A DNA stretch of 39,355 nucleotides from an uncultured Lachnospiraceae bacterium (GCA_905197485.1 CAJJYZ010000022.1:1-39355), one strand, 5' to 3'; numbered from the stretch's first letter, positions 25,034-33,440 are shown. Made by a program: numbers and translations. Notes: generated by a model not told the origin, from the sequence alone.

Positions 25034-25462
25034 TTATTCTGTAGTATTCTCTGAGGGAGTGTCTGATTCCTCGTAAATCGTAGTTTCGATAATTTCCCGG
25101 TGAATATATGCGTCAGTTGCTTCGAGAAAAGCAAGATAATCTGTCCCTATTTTGAATGCGCTTGTTACAATTATGACTAAAACAATGACTCCAACAGAAA
25201 AACGTACGTATCGGTTACGGGATAAGGACTTGCGCAGTGCTTCACCATCCATATCTAGTAGATAACGGGAAACGATATCTTTTGGTTCACCGATTTCTTT
25301 GGTTAGAGATTCTAAAGTGAAGTCTTCGTTATCTGTTGTGTAATCTGTAATGGTATTACAGATGTCGATAAAAAATCTTTTCTCTTTTTTAGTAAAAATA
25401 GGGAAAAGGTATCGAATTTCCCGTTTATAATTTTTAACAATTTTGTTTTGTGCATTCGTCAT
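25034..25462 (-). CDS. HAAS-like membrane protein, PadR partner (copy 1)
   Basis: A 142-residue protein with the same plan as its downstream neighbour: N-terminal helical domain (YKREIRYLFPIFTKKEKRFF, LTKEIGEPKDIVSRYLLDMD), one membrane segment (about 87-108) and an acidic tail ending near ESDTPSENTTE. HAAS-type proteins are thought to modulate PadR regulators, often sensing membrane stress. It starts 14 bases after the PadR stop, so the two are one transcription unit. The IGEPKDVVSRYLL-like core is conserved between both copies. HAAS assignment is by recall of pattern, not a search. Confidence 0.72.
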   Translation of the reverse strand: MTNAQNKIVKNYKREIRYLFPIFTKKEKRFFIDICNTITDYTTDNEDFTLESLTKEIGEPKDIVSRYLLDMDGEALRKSLSRNRYVRFSVGVIVLVIIVTSAFKIGTDYLAFLEATDAYIHREIIETTIYEESDTPSENTTE

Positions 25463-25476
25463 GATATTCTCCTTTT

Positions 25477-25818
25477 CTATGCACTTTCGTTTTTATAATT
25501 GAGAATCTGTTGGATTCCTTCGTTTGTTGCGTAATAGTCTTCCAGTAAAAGATTCAGGCGTTCTAATCCGGAATCTTCGATATGATAGTAAACTCTTACT
25601 AATCGTTTTCCAGCCTGTTGTTTGTAATCGGTGATATATCCGTTATCAATTAATTTGTATAAAGCAGGATATAAAGAACCTACTGGAATATCGATAATTC
25701 CGTTGGAACGAGATTTGATATTTTGGGATAACTCGTAGCCGTAGTAATCTTTTTCCTGAAGCAAATGTAAGATGAGTAATTCAACAGAACCACGTCTAAA
25801 ATTACTTTTGTTATCCAT
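25477..25818 (-). CDS. PadR family transcriptional regulator
   Basis: A 113-residue PadR-s1 type regulator: an N-terminal winged helix (about 8-85) with RRGSVELLILHLLQEKDYYG, DIPVGSLYPALYKLIDNGYI and a wing around RLVRVYYHIEDSG, then a short dimerisation helix. GAAAGGAGAA precedes ATG 25818. PadR proteins usually repress transporter genes and themselves. It is divergent from the exporter block, and a perfect dyad lies between the two promoters, so it probably controls both directions. Confidence 0.93.
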   Translation of the reverse strand: MDNKSNFRRGSVELLILHLLQEKDYYGYELSQNIKSRSNGIIDIPVGSLYPALYKLIDNGYITDYKQQAGKRLVRVYYHIEDSGLERLNLLLEDYYATNEGIQQILNYKNESA

Positions 25819-25845
25819 TGTTTTAATTCTCCTTTCTCACATATT

Positions 25846-25874
25846 ATTATAAATAAAAATATTTTGAAAATCAA
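25846..25874 (-). promoter_or_regulatory. Promoter of padR (leftward)
   Basis: On the - strand: TTGATT (25874-25869), 17-base spacer, TATAAT (25851-25846). Its -35 box abuts the dyad at 25875-25893. Confidence 0.75.
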
Positions 25875-25893
25875 TATTTAGAAAAACTAAATA
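25875..25893. promoter_or_regulatory. Perfect dyad between divergent promoters, likely PadR operator
   Basis: TATTTAG (25875-25881), AAAAA, CTAAATA (25887-25893). It lies between the leftward -35 (25869-25874) and the rightward -35 (25898-25903), so a bound dimer would touch both promoters. PadR as the ligand is an inference. Confidence 0.7.
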
Positions 25894-25897
25894 ATTA

Positions 25898-25926
25898 TTG
25901 ACAAAAGTAATTTATTAGTGTAATTT
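25898..25926 (+). promoter_or_regulatory. Promoter of the exporter block (rightward)
   Basis: TTGACA (25898-25903), 17-base spacer, TAATTT (25921-25926), about 58 bases before the first start codon. Confidence 0.75.
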
Positions 25927-25983
25927 AAAGATAAAGAAAGCTTTCTGAATGGAAATATGGAAAAAGAAAGGGGAAAAAAGAAA

Positions 25984-26442
25984 ATGATGAAAAAAAGAAT
26001 ATGTGCTCTGGCAATGACAGCAATGATGATTTGTTCGATGGGTGGGAGCGTAATGGCTGGAAATACAACTGATAGAAAAATTAATTTTGATATCAATGCG
26101 AAGGACTTCAAGAAGACGACGGGTGATGCAGCTAAGCAGGATAAAACAGCAGTATATTTACATATTACATCATTGGCAAATAATACTTCTGCTTATGTCA
26201 AAGCAATTGGAGTAAAGGGTTCAGACCAAATGAATTTGACGGAAAATGGAACGACAGGAAAAAGAACGGATTATGTAACATGTAAAGAAGGAGTGCAATA
26301 CTCTGTACATAGTCAGATATATGAAAAAGGCTATAGAACGGCGAAAGTAGCATTTAAAAGTAAAAATTTAATCAATTCAGAGAGAGTAAAGGGAGTATGG
26401 AGTCCTGATAGCACAAGACAATATACTCATGCATGGAAATAG
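25984..26442 (+). CDS. Small secreted protein (DUF2712-like), possible exporter substrate
   Basis: A 152-residue protein starting MMKKRICALAMTAMMICSMG with a signal peptide likely cut after SVMA (about residue 26). The mature 125 or so residues are beta-rich and polar, with NFDINAKDF, TAVYLHITSLANNTSAYVKA, CKEGVQYSVHSQIYEKGYRT and a C-terminal GVWSPDSTRQYTHAWK. This pattern recalls DUF2712 secreted proteins of Firmicutes; the link is by memory. AAGGGG lies about 10 bases before ATG 25984, better placed than for ATG 25957. It is the first gene of the exporter block and is followed by a partial terminator, so it would be made in excess. Confidence 0.75.
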   Translation: MMKKRICALAMTAMMICSMGGSVMAGNTTDRKINFDINAKDFKKTTGDAAKQDKTAVYLHITSLANNTSAYVKAIGVKGSDQMNLTENGTTGKRTDYVTCKEGVQYSVHSQIYEKGYRTAKVAFKSKNLINSERVKGVWSPDSTRQYTHAWK

Positions 26443-26454
26443 TACTGATTAATA

Positions 26455-26481
26455 AAAGGTCCGGCATTAAGCTGGACCTTT
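26455..26481 (+). terminator. Partial terminator between secreted protein and lipoprotein genes
   Basis: AAAGGTCC (26455-26462) pairs with GGACCTTT (26474-26481), with an added GC/GC pairing inside. The tail TTTATAAT is a weak T tract, allowing read-through to the transporter genes. Confidence 0.7.
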
Positions 26482-26502
26482 ATAATAAACAGGAGGGATT
26501 CT

Positions 26503-27204
26503 ATGAACTGTAGAAAAAAAATATATTGTGTAGTGCTTGCTGTTTCGTTAGCTTCGTTGGTTGGGTGTAATGGGATGGCGAATAAGATAAATATTGTAAA
26601 CGAAAAACCTGTGAAACAAGGGATGGAACTGGGGTTGACGGGGCATAAAGGAACGATGAAGTATGAACTGGAAGACGCTTATGTAACTACGGAATTGAAT
26701 AAAAACGGAATTGATATTCACATGTTGGATGAATGTTCTTTTATTAGTTATATGAATGAAAATGGGAAAACGGAAAACATGGGATATCCAGAATATTTTG
26801 AAGATTACAATAAAGGAATATTAAAATCTCCTGCTAAATTATATGTGTGCAGTATCAAAGTGACAAATCAAGGTGCAACATACGAATTGGAAGATGAATA
26901 CAAAAATCCTTATATATTCCGGGCGGACAATATTTTTCTTTGCTATTTGTCGGATAAGATGTCTAGAAAAGAGCAGATAAAGTATAAAAATGTAGAATAC
27001 TACAGTTTACGAAAAGATGGAGACCATGAATGGGCGACTTACGAATTGAAACCTGGTGAAAGTATTACTTATAATGTAGGATTCATTTTGGGAGATAATT
27101 TGGACGGAAAAGAGCTGGACATGAAAAAAGGGAAATTATATTTGTCAAATACAGGTGGAAGTGAAGATGGAGAGTACTATAATATTGATTGGAGTGAAAG
27201 ATAA
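26503..27204 (+). CDS. Lipoprotein of the exporter block, unknown function
   Basis: A 233-residue lipoprotein with lipobox SLVGC (Cys22). The mature domain is acidic and beta-rich, with YELEDAYVTTELNKNG, LYVCSIKVTNQGATYELEDE and a late GESITYNVGFIL strand, suggesting an immunoglobulin-like or DUF5028-related fold outside the membrane. AGGAGGG precedes ATG 26503. Its TAA overlaps the next ATG by one base, tying it to the first ABC module. Candidate roles are binding the exported product or conferring self-protection; neither is shown by the sequence. Confidence 0.72.
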   Translation: MNCRKKIYCVVLAVSLASLVGCNGMANKINIVNEKPVKQGMELGLTGHKGTMKYELEDAYVTTELNKNGIDIHMLDECSFISYMNENGKTENMGYPEYFEDYNKGILKSPAKLYVCSIKVTNQGATYELEDEYKNPYIFRADNIFLCYLSDKMSRKEQIKYKNVEYYSLRKDGDHEWATYELKPGESITYNVGFILGDNLDGKELDMKKGKLYLSNTGGSEDGEYYNIDWSER

Positions 27205-28049
27205 TGTTGAAAAAGACATTGAAAATAGAATTTCAAAAAGTATTTGCTTCAAAATTGTTTTGGATTGCATTGATATTTGGACTATGTTTGGCGGGAGCAC
27301 AGGCTGTGCAGACTGCAAAATATGTGCAATGGGTAAATGAGGGCTCGGACATCCACCCATCGGGGTTTGACAGTACATCATTACTTGTTTTCTGGCTGGG
27401 AGTTGATAATAGAACGGCGATTGGAAGCATATTTTTTTTGGCGCTTCCAATACTTGCATCCATGCCATTTAGTGCCTCTTATTTTACGGAAAAAAGAACG
27501 GGATATTCGATACAGATTATTACAAGAAGTGGCCGAAAAGCATATCTGTATGCAAAATGGATTGCTGCATTTGCTAGCGGAACATTGTCTATTATGATTC
27601 CGTTACTACTGAATCTGATGGTAAATGCGCTGATTTGTCCATTGGGGAAAGTACGTATTCTATCGTTGGTAGTGTATGTTGGACAAGAATCGTTTGCTTC
27701 GAAACTCTTTTACAGTCATCCGCTTGTATATATACTGCTTAGTTTGATTTTAAGTTCTGTCTGGGGTGGGATTTGTTCGACAATATCCTTGACGACGGGT
27801 ATGTTTTTGAAAAATAAGATTTTGATTATCCTTTCACCATTAATTTTGTTAAATTTCGTGGGGGTGCTGTTACTACAAATAAAATTCTGGACAGGTTTTA
27901 CAAATTGGGAAGTACGACCAACAGAATTAATGAGAGCAATATGTATGGCGCCGAATCCTACATGGTATGTGATAGGTTATATGACAGTTCTTTTTATAGG
28001 TATTTTGATTATTTACAGAAAGCGGGGGATGAACTGTGGAAACATTTAA
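27204..28049 (+). CDS. ABC-2 type permease, module A subunit 1
   Basis: A 281-residue membrane protein with about six segments. It opens with a cytoplasmic LKKTLKIEFQKVFASKLFW, has a large loop after TM1, and contains EKRTGYSIQIITRSGRKAYL (about 93-112) before TM3. The same pattern appears at the matching place in the 31119 permease (EEQQTREKTLFSARMGNMSY), supporting paralogy. ATG overlaps the lipoprotein stop by one base, and it overlaps the next permease by 14 bases. With the ATPase at 28893 it forms a heteromeric ABC-2 transporter, probably an exporter or membrane-protection pump. Confidence 0.8.
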   Translation: MLKKTLKIEFQKVFASKLFWIALIFGLCLAGAQAVQTAKYVQWVNEGSDIHPSGFDSTSLLVFWLGVDNRTAIGSIFFLALPILASMPFSASYFTEKRTGYSIQIITRSGRKAYLYAKWIAAFASGTLSIMIPLLLNLMVNALICPLGKVRILSLVVYVGQESFASKLFYSHPLVYILLSLILSSVWGGICSTISLTTGMFLKNKILIILSPLILLNFVGVLLLQIKFWTGFTNWEVRPTELMRAICMAPNPTWYVIGYMTVLFIGILIIYRKRGMNCGNI

Positions 28050-28893
28050 ACTGGCAAAAAGAGATATCGTATTAGGAGTGCGGAAAAAAATGCGTTATCC
28101 TGTGTTTGTAATTGTTTGTTTGATAGGCTGTATGAATTTTTCGGGATTAATGGAGGATGGGTTAGAATTGTTTGGAAAATCGAATCCATCAATGGCAAAC
28201 TGTTTTGCATTTATTTTTCAAGGGATAGAACCCATGATACGTAAAAATACTATGAGTGAATTTGTTATTCCTCCTGTTTGGCTTATGCTTATGTTGTTGT
28301 ACCTTTTAATGCCTTTAGACTATCCAATAAAAAGTATGGAAGTATGGGGAAGCCAATATCTCATTCGAACGTCTCGAAGAAGTTGGTGGAATGCAAAATG
28401 TATTTACACGATTGTTATAAATATACTTACATTTCTGTTGCAGATAATGATTATATTTTTATTTTGCTTGATAAAACAAATGCCCATTTCCATGCATAAT
28501 AATCAAAAGTTTTATGAAGCGTTGTATGGAGGCAACGGAGTTCATTCTTCACTGGAAATAAGTGTGTGGGGAAATATACTTTTATTGATTGTATTACCAC
28601 TACTTGGAATTGTTGCTATGAGTATGTTTCAATTATTTGTGGCGGTTTGGATTAATCCTTACATTGCGTACTTGCTTAGTATCGGAATATTGGTATGCTC
28701 CGTATTACTAGATTCTCCGATATTATTAGCAAATCATACGATGACAATACGTTCTGCTTTAGTTTGTGAAAATGGAATAGGAATAGGAGAAGCAATCTTA
28801 TGGTGTATTGGAATTATGGCTTTGGTATGGATAATGGGGGTGCTATTTGTAAAAAAGAAAGATATGCTTGTTCTTAAGAAGGAGGATGTATAA
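28036..28893 (+). CDS. ABC-2 type permease, module A subunit 2
   Basis: A 285-residue membrane protein with about six predicted segments. It starts at GTG 28036, with GGGGGA 6 bases upstream and 14 bases of overlap with subunit 1. The cytoplasmic segment SQYLIRTSRRSWWNAKCIY parallels ASIYVFSRTPHRIRWYMKE in the 31961 permease. Its stop overlaps the ATPase start by one base. It pairs with subunit 1 and the 28893 ATPase. Confidence 0.78.
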   Translation: METFKLAKRDIVLGVRKKMRYPVFVIVCLIGCMNFSGLMEDGLELFGKSNPSMANCFAFIFQGIEPMIRKNTMSEFVIPPVWLMLMLLYLLMPLDYPIKSMEVWGSQYLIRTSRRSWWNAKCIYTIVINILTFLLQIMIIFLFCLIKQMPISMHNNQKFYEALYGGNGVHSSLEISVWGNILLLIVLPLLGIVAMSMFQLFVAVWINPYIAYLLSIGILVCSVLLDSPILLANHTMTIRSALVCENGIGIGEAILWCIGIMALVWIMGVLFVKKKDMLVLKKEDV

Positions 28894-29519
28894 TGCAGAT
28901 TGTAATGAGAGATGTATCGAAAAGGATTCGCGGCCGCTGGGTATTGAAACATGTGAATGCTATATTAAAAAGTGGGGAAGTTTATGGGCTTAGAGGATGT
29001 AATGGTTCTGGAAAAACTATGCTTTTACGTGCAATTTGCGGTTTGATACAACCAACAGAAGGTGAGATATACATTGATGAGAGAAAATTGGGAAAAGATA
29101 TGGATTATCCGGAATCTGTAGGAATCATGATAGAAACTCCGGCTTTTTTAGGAGAGTTTAGTGGACTAAAGAATTTACAGATGATTTCGGAGTTGAAAAA
29201 TGAGGCAAAAGAGAGCGATGTGATTGAAATTTTAAAAAAAGTAGGACTTGAGGATGCTATGAATGTAAAATATAAGAAATATTCATTGGGAATGAAACAA
29301 CGACTTGGAATTGCAGCAGCAATTATGGAAAATCCTAAGATTCTTTTGCTAGATGAGCCGACAAATGCCTTGGATTCGGATGGGATTCGAATGGTATCAG
29401 AAATAATCAAAGTGATGAAAAATGAGAATAGAATTATCGTTGTTGCTTCGCATGAAACTTCGTTTTTAGAAGAAGTTGCAGATGTTATTTGTGAAATACA
29501 GAATGGAACGATTGTATAG
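28893..29519 (+). CDS. ABC transporter ATPase, module A
   Basis: A 208-residue ATPase: Walker A GCNGSGKTML (about 36-45), Q-loop position atypical in GIMIETPAFL, signature YSLGMKQRL (about 130-138), Walker B ILLLDEPTNALD (about 150-161) and the switch His in ASHE (about 188-191). It is short, as in peptide-antibiotic exporters of the BcrA/LanF type. The start overlaps the permease stop by one base. Its closest relative in the window is the 32793 ATPase. Confidence 0.93.
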   Translation: MQIVMRDVSKRIRGRWVLKHVNAILKSGEVYGLRGCNGSGKTMLLRAICGLIQPTEGEIYIDERKLGKDMDYPESVGIMIETPAFLGEFSGLKNLQMISELKNEAKESDVIEILKKVGLEDAMNVKYKKYSLGMKQRLGIAAAIMENPKILLLDEPTNALDSDGIRMVSEIIKVMKNENRIIVVASHETSFLEEVADVICEIQNGTIV

Positions 29520-29530
29520 GCGGTGTTGAG

Positions 29531-30133
29531 ATGAAGAAAAAGAAGAGAAGTCTTTGCATTGTGGGAGCGGTAGTGCTTTTGCTTGTTTGGATGATTATGA
29601 TTGTAAAGTTTAATATCGAACAATATCGCTTGGATGATATACCAGAGGAGAATTATAAAATTGGAGAATATGTTTCTTATGAAGATGATTACGCGTATGG
29701 ATATTACCCGAAAGGATATAGTATCAAAGCAAATGGATATGAAATATTAGATACGGACAAATATTTGGAACGTTTTGGACAAACAACGGATGATTTTGAG
29801 TATTTTTCAGAAAAAGTTTGTATTGTAGATGTAACTGTAAGAATGGATAAGAAGATAGAAGATGAAGAAAATGAAGGACTTTTTTTGGGAGATATTATGA
29901 TGTGCGGATTTGACTATTATGCAGACCAAAATGAAGAATTCTTTATGTTAGAAAATCCAAAAGCAGAAGGGATGGGAATTATTTTACACGATAATATGGA
30001 ATTTGATGCTAAGTTGGTATTTAATTTACGAAGAGATATGTTTACGAAATATCATTGGAATCATTTAGAAAAGGAAAAAATGATGATGTTTCTAACAGCA
30101 TATCCTGTGCAGAAGAATATTGTGTTGCAGTAA
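29531..30133 (+). CDS. Membrane-anchored extracytoplasmic protein (DUF5028-like)
   Basis: A 200-residue protein with a basic start, one membrane anchor (about 7-24) and an acidic outside domain with KIGEYVSYEDDYAYGYYPKG (about 43-62), YEILDTDKYLERFG and a C-terminal NLRRDMFTKYHW region. It resembles DUF5028 proteins seen next to ABC-2 exporters in Lachnospiraceae (from memory). It starts 11 bases after the module A ATPase. Function unknown; a partner of the transporter outside the membrane is plausible. Confidence 0.7.
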   Translation: MKKKKRSLCIVGAVVLLLVWMIMIVKFNIEQYRLDDIPEENYKIGEYVSYEDDYAYGYYPKGYSIKANGYEILDTDKYLERFGQTTDDFEYFSEKVCIVDVTVRMDKKIEDEENEGLFLGDIMMCGFDYYADQNEEFFMLENPKAEGMGIILHDNMEFDAKLVFNLRRDMFTKYHWNHLEKEKMMMFLTAYPVQKNIVLQ

Positions 30134-30150
30134 GAAAGGAAGTGATACAT

Positions 30151-30786
30151 TTGGGGAAAACTTTTCTAAAACAAAAGAAAAAGTGGATAGTTTTTATAAT
30201 TTTACTTATCTTATTGGGATTTGGAGTCTATATACTCCTTCCACGAATCGATAGTATCTGTTTTAGAAGGAAAGTAGGTACATTGAGTGGATGGAAAGAG
30301 ATGTGTAATCGAGAAGAAGCCTATTTTTTAAATTATGATATTCCGGATAGCGGAGAACATGAAGAAGATAAATTTTATCATCCGGATAAAGAAGCATCTG
30401 TGTTTTCTTTTGATGGAGTTGCTAAGCTGGATGACGGGGTGTATATTACCGGAATCCGGGGATTGACGGATTGGGGAATGATGGTTCGTATTTACAGTAG
30501 GAAGAATATGACTCTAGAGACGCCACAGGAAATATCCGGGGAATATAAGAATTGGAAGTTTTATTTAACATGCCAGGGAACGGAGCATAGTGATTTCCCG
30601 TATCTGGAAAATCTGGAAATGGCAGTTGCGAATAAGGAGTTTGCATATTCGGTTACTACATACCTTGCATCTCCGGCTAAGATAGGAGAAGATGGAACGA
30701 TTACTTTATTGTATCATTCAGGAGAAAATTATGAACGAGAAAAAGAGGTGAAAGTACATGTTAAATGTGAAAAGGTTACGGAATAG
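30151..30786 (+). CDS. Membrane-anchored protein of unknown function
   Basis: A 211-residue protein beginning GKTFLKQKKKWIVFIILLIL after a TTG start; one N-terminal membrane segment (about 11-30) and an outside domain with YFLNYDIPDSGEHEEDKFYH and a GVYITGIRGLTDWGMMVRIY stretch. AAAGGAAG sits 8 bases before TTG 30151; the GTG at 30142 lies too close to that site. It follows the 29531 gene by 17 bases and overlaps the next gene by 29. I do not recognise a family. Confidence 0.68.
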   Translation: MGKTFLKQKKKWIVFIILLILLGFGVYILLPRIDSICFRRKVGTLSGWKEMCNREEAYFLNYDIPDSGEHEEDKFYHPDKEASVFSFDGVAKLDDGVYITGIRGLTDWGMMVRIYSRKNMTLETPQEISGEYKNWKFYLTCQGTEHSDFPYLENLEMAVANKEFAYSVTTYLASPAKIGEDGTITLLYHSGENYEREKEVKVHVKCEKVTE

Positions 30787-31072
30787 TGAAGCTCTTCAAG
30801 TGATAAGTGTTGTGTTTGCTTGTATCTTCCCGGTTATGCTCTTTGCAGTTAGTTGGGAAATTACTTTACAAAGTGTGTGGATTGCATTTTACAGTTCTGT
30901 TTTCTTATGGATTGTACATAGAAGCAAAGCAGTAAAAATTATATTTTCTATTATAAATTTTCTTGCAGCAGCTACGATTACATGGTTCTTTTTGATGGGA
31001 GGGATTGAAATTATACCCGGAATCATTTTAAAAGCAATCATTCCATTTTGGAGGAATCCATGGTTCTTTTGA
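30758..31072 (+). CDS. Small membrane protein of unknown function
   Basis: A 104-residue protein with three or four hydrophobic segments and few charged residues, ending GIILKAIIPFWRNPWFF. AAAGAGGTGAAA precedes ATG 30758, which lies 29 bases inside the upstream gene. It separates the two ABC modules. No family is recognised; size and position would fit an immunity-type or accessory membrane subunit, but that is speculative. Confidence 0.65.
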   Translation: MLNVKRLRNSEALQVISVVFACIFPVMLFAVSWEITLQSVWIAFYSSVFLWIVHRSKAVKIIFSIINFLAAATITWFFLMGGIEIIPGIILKAIIPFWRNPWFF

Positions 31073-31118
31073 GATGAAAATTTCGGATTCGCAAATAACT
31101 TCAGAGAGGTGATGGGGG

Positions 31119-31970
31119 ATGTTTTTGAGAGCAATGGTTTCACAGGTGAATTTTATGTTGAAACAGAAGAAGGCAATTGTCATTTTTTATGTTCTTTTAG
31201 CTATGGTATTGGCTAATTTTGTAATGAATGTGCTCTTGTTCCGAGGGACAGATGTCGGGATGATGTACCAACCGATGAAGTTACTTCTGCTGAGTTGGAA
31301 TCGGACATTAATCGGCGGAGATTTGCTCTTGGGATTTTTGCAGATTTATCCATTGTTGGTTGTATGTCCTTCCGGATTTTCACTGGCAGAGGAGCAACAG
31401 ACAAGAGAGAAGACATTATTCTCGGCGCGTATGGGGAATATGTCGTATCATTTCAGTAAAGTGCTGGCTGCATTTGTTGTGACATTTCTTATATTTACAC
31501 TTCCGTTTTTGATTGAAATGATATTGAACTGTATATCCTTCCCTTTGGCGGCGCAAGGAGATTTGAGTAACTGGAATTATTATGACTCGGCCTATAAAGA
31601 AAGTGTGGGGAATTATTTGTTCGGCAACATTTTTCTGGTTTCTCCGTATTTAAGCGCCGGATTAGGGACGATATTGTTTGGGGTATTATCGGGATTGCTG
31701 GCGGCTTTTACGGTGGCATTTTCCTCGATATTTAAGTTCCGTTATCGAATTTTTCTCTTTCTTCCGGTTTTTGTCTTGCTGAATCTTACAGAGATTATAT
31801 CGGGGATATTATTTGAAAAAGGATTAGGATTTCGTCTATCGTGGTATCACTATTTCTTATTGTTTAATGATGAACCGAAAAACGCGGGTTATTTTCTGGT
31901 GATGATTTTGGTGCTGGCTTTCTTTACTGTAGGAGCCACCTATCTAGGAGGGAGAAAAGATTGTATGTAA
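31119..31970 (+). CDS. ABC-2 type permease, module B subunit 1
   Basis: A 283-residue membrane protein with about six segments; it matches the 27204 permease in order and in the cytoplasmic EEQQTREKTLFSARMGNMSY segment before TM3. GAGAGGTGATGGGGG lies before ATG 31119. The stop lies 10 bases inside the next permease. Codon use appears more GC-rich than in module A, suggesting the modules are not a very recent duplication. Confidence 0.8.
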   Translation: MFLRAMVSQVNFMLKQKKAIVIFYVLLAMVLANFVMNVLLFRGTDVGMMYQPMKLLLLSWNRTLIGGDLLLGFLQIYPLLVVCPSGFSLAEEQQTREKTLFSARMGNMSYHFSKVLAAFVVTFLIFTLPFLIEMILNCISFPLAAQGDLSNWNYYDSAYKESVGNYLFGNIFLVSPYLSAGLGTILFGVLSGLLAAFTVAFSSIFKFRYRIFLFLPVFVLLNLTEIISGILFEKGLGFRLSWYHYFLLFNDEPKNAGYFLVMILVLAFFTVGATYLGGRKDCM

Positions 31971-32791
31971 TTAAGAATAAGCTTCTTCCGGGACTTGGAA
32001 TCGGATTGGCAGGAGGGGTTCTTCTTGCCTTTCTCTTTATCAATCCGTATCAGGGAGAGATTTCACTTTCGGAAGCGGTTCTTCAATTGAGCGGCTCGTC
32101 GGGGGAATTTGCGCTGATGCCGGTATTTCGGGATTTGATTTCTTTTACGATAAGGCTGCTGCCAAATTATATTTTTGAAATGTATTTGGGAACGGAATTG
32201 TATCATCATTTTTGTACTGCAAGCATCTATGTGTTTTCCCGCACACCTCATAGAATACGTTGGTATATGAAGGAAGTGGCAGGAGTCTGGATTGTGACGC
32301 TCTTTGTACAAATGATGCAGATGTTTGCGAGCATATTTGTGACAGCGTTGCGCTATCAGGTTGTTGTGAATCAATCCGGAATCGTTCTGATGCTGTTTCA
32401 TATTGTTGTGTATGCGATGTGGTTTTTTGCGATGACGCTGCTTTTGAATCTTCTGGCGATTCAATTCGGAAGCAATCATGCGTTTCTGATTGTAGGGGGA
32501 ATCCAATTTGCATTCACAGCGCTTTTGGAACTTGTAAACTTATATGAAATCATGCCGCAGTTCAGCCGATACTTTCTCAATTGCAATCCGATTGCACATC
32601 TTGTGATAGGCTGGCATACGGGCAGAGTAGAGATTCTTCGTGAGGCGTTGGACAGTCCATATCATGGAGTATATATGGAAAGCTCACTGTTCTGGATGGT
32701 AGGCATCAGCGTTGTGGTGATAGTCTGCGGTATGTATCTTGTATGGAAACATGACTTTTTGAATACATATACGGAGGGGGAGAGGATTTGA
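31961..32791 (+). CDS. ABC-2 type permease, module B subunit 2
   Basis: A 276-residue membrane protein with about six segments, a paralogue of the 28036 permease. TTG 31961 has TAGGAGGGAG 6 bases upstream and overlaps the previous gene by 10 bases. The segment ASIYVFSRTPHRIRWYMKE (about 88-106) lies in a cytoplasmic loop. It is followed after one base by the module B ATPase. Confidence 0.78.
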   Translation: MYVIKNKLLPGLGIGLAGGVLLAFLFINPYQGEISLSEAVLQLSGSSGEFALMPVFRDLISFTIRLLPNYIFEMYLGTELYHHFCTASIYVFSRTPHRIRWYMKEVAGVWIVTLFVQMMQMFASIFVTALRYQVVVNQSGIVLMLFHIVVYAMWFFAMTLLLNLLAIQFGSNHAFLIVGGIQFAFTALLELVNLYEIMPQFSRYFLNCNPIAHLVIGWHTGRVEILREALDSPYHGVYMESSLFWMVGISVVVIVCGMYLVWKHDFLNTYTEGERI

Positions 32792-32792
32792 C

Positions 32793-33440
32793 ATGGAATT
32801 AAGAGCGGAAAAAGTTCATAAAATGATTCGAGGGAAAAAGATACTTTCGGATATTAATTTGGAATTGCATGGTGGGAAGATTTATGGATTTATCGGAGCT
32901 AATGGTTCGGGAAAGACGATGCTGTTTCGTGCGTTGTCCGGCTTGATGTCTGTGACATCCGGCGTCATTACCTTAGATGGGAAAGTGCTGCACAAAGATT
33001 TTTCGGTTCTTCCGAGTCTGGGGATTTTATTGGAAAATGTAGGTCTGTATTCCAATCTGACCGGAATGCAAAATCTTCGTTATCTTGCGGATATTAAGGA
33101 TGAGATTCAAGATGAGGAGATTCGAAGAGCGATACAAAGAGTGGGGCTTGACCCGGATGACCGTAGAAAATATCAAAAGTATTCTCTTGGGATGAAGCAG
33201 CGTTTGGCTATTGCGCAGGCAATTATGGAATGTCCGGATGTAATCATGCTGGATGAACCGACCAATTCCCTGGACGAAAGAGGGGTTGAGGAGTTTCGCC
33301 AACTCATACTGGAAGAGAAGGAAAGGGGTGCGTTGATTCTTCTTGCAAGCCATAATCAGGAGGATATCCGGCTTCTGGCAGACTACATTTATAAAATTGA
33401 TGGAGGGCGTATCGTTCACCAGGAGGTGAATAGGAAGTGA
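32793..33440 (+). CDS. ABC transporter ATPase, module B
   Basis: A 215-residue ATPase with Walker A GANGSGKTML (about 36-45), signature YSLGMKQRL (about 130-138), Walker B VIMLDEPTNSLD (about 150-161) and the switch His in ASHNQ. It aligns nearly without gaps with the 28893 ATPase, including GLYSNLTGMQNLRYL against AFLGEFSGLKNLQMI. It overlaps the next gene by 4 bases. Together with the two permeases at 31119 and 31961 it makes the second ABC-2 transporter. Confidence 0.93.
   Translation: MELRAEKVHKMIRGKKILSDINLELHGGKIYGFIGANGSGKTMLFRALSGLMSVTSGVITLDGKVLHKDFSVLPSLGILLENVGLYSNLTGMQNLRYLADIKDEIQDEEIRRAIQRVGLDPDDRRKYQKYSLGMKQRLAIAQAIMECPDVIMLDEPTNSLDERGVEEFRQLILEEKERGALILLASHNQEDIRLLADYIYKIDGGRIVHQEVNRK

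Noticed and set aside
25984..26442. Lactococcin-972 family bacteriocin
   Set aside because: Gene order with ABC proteins is suggestive, but the protein lacks the family's Gly/Trp pattern that I would expect, so only a general secreted-protein call was kept.
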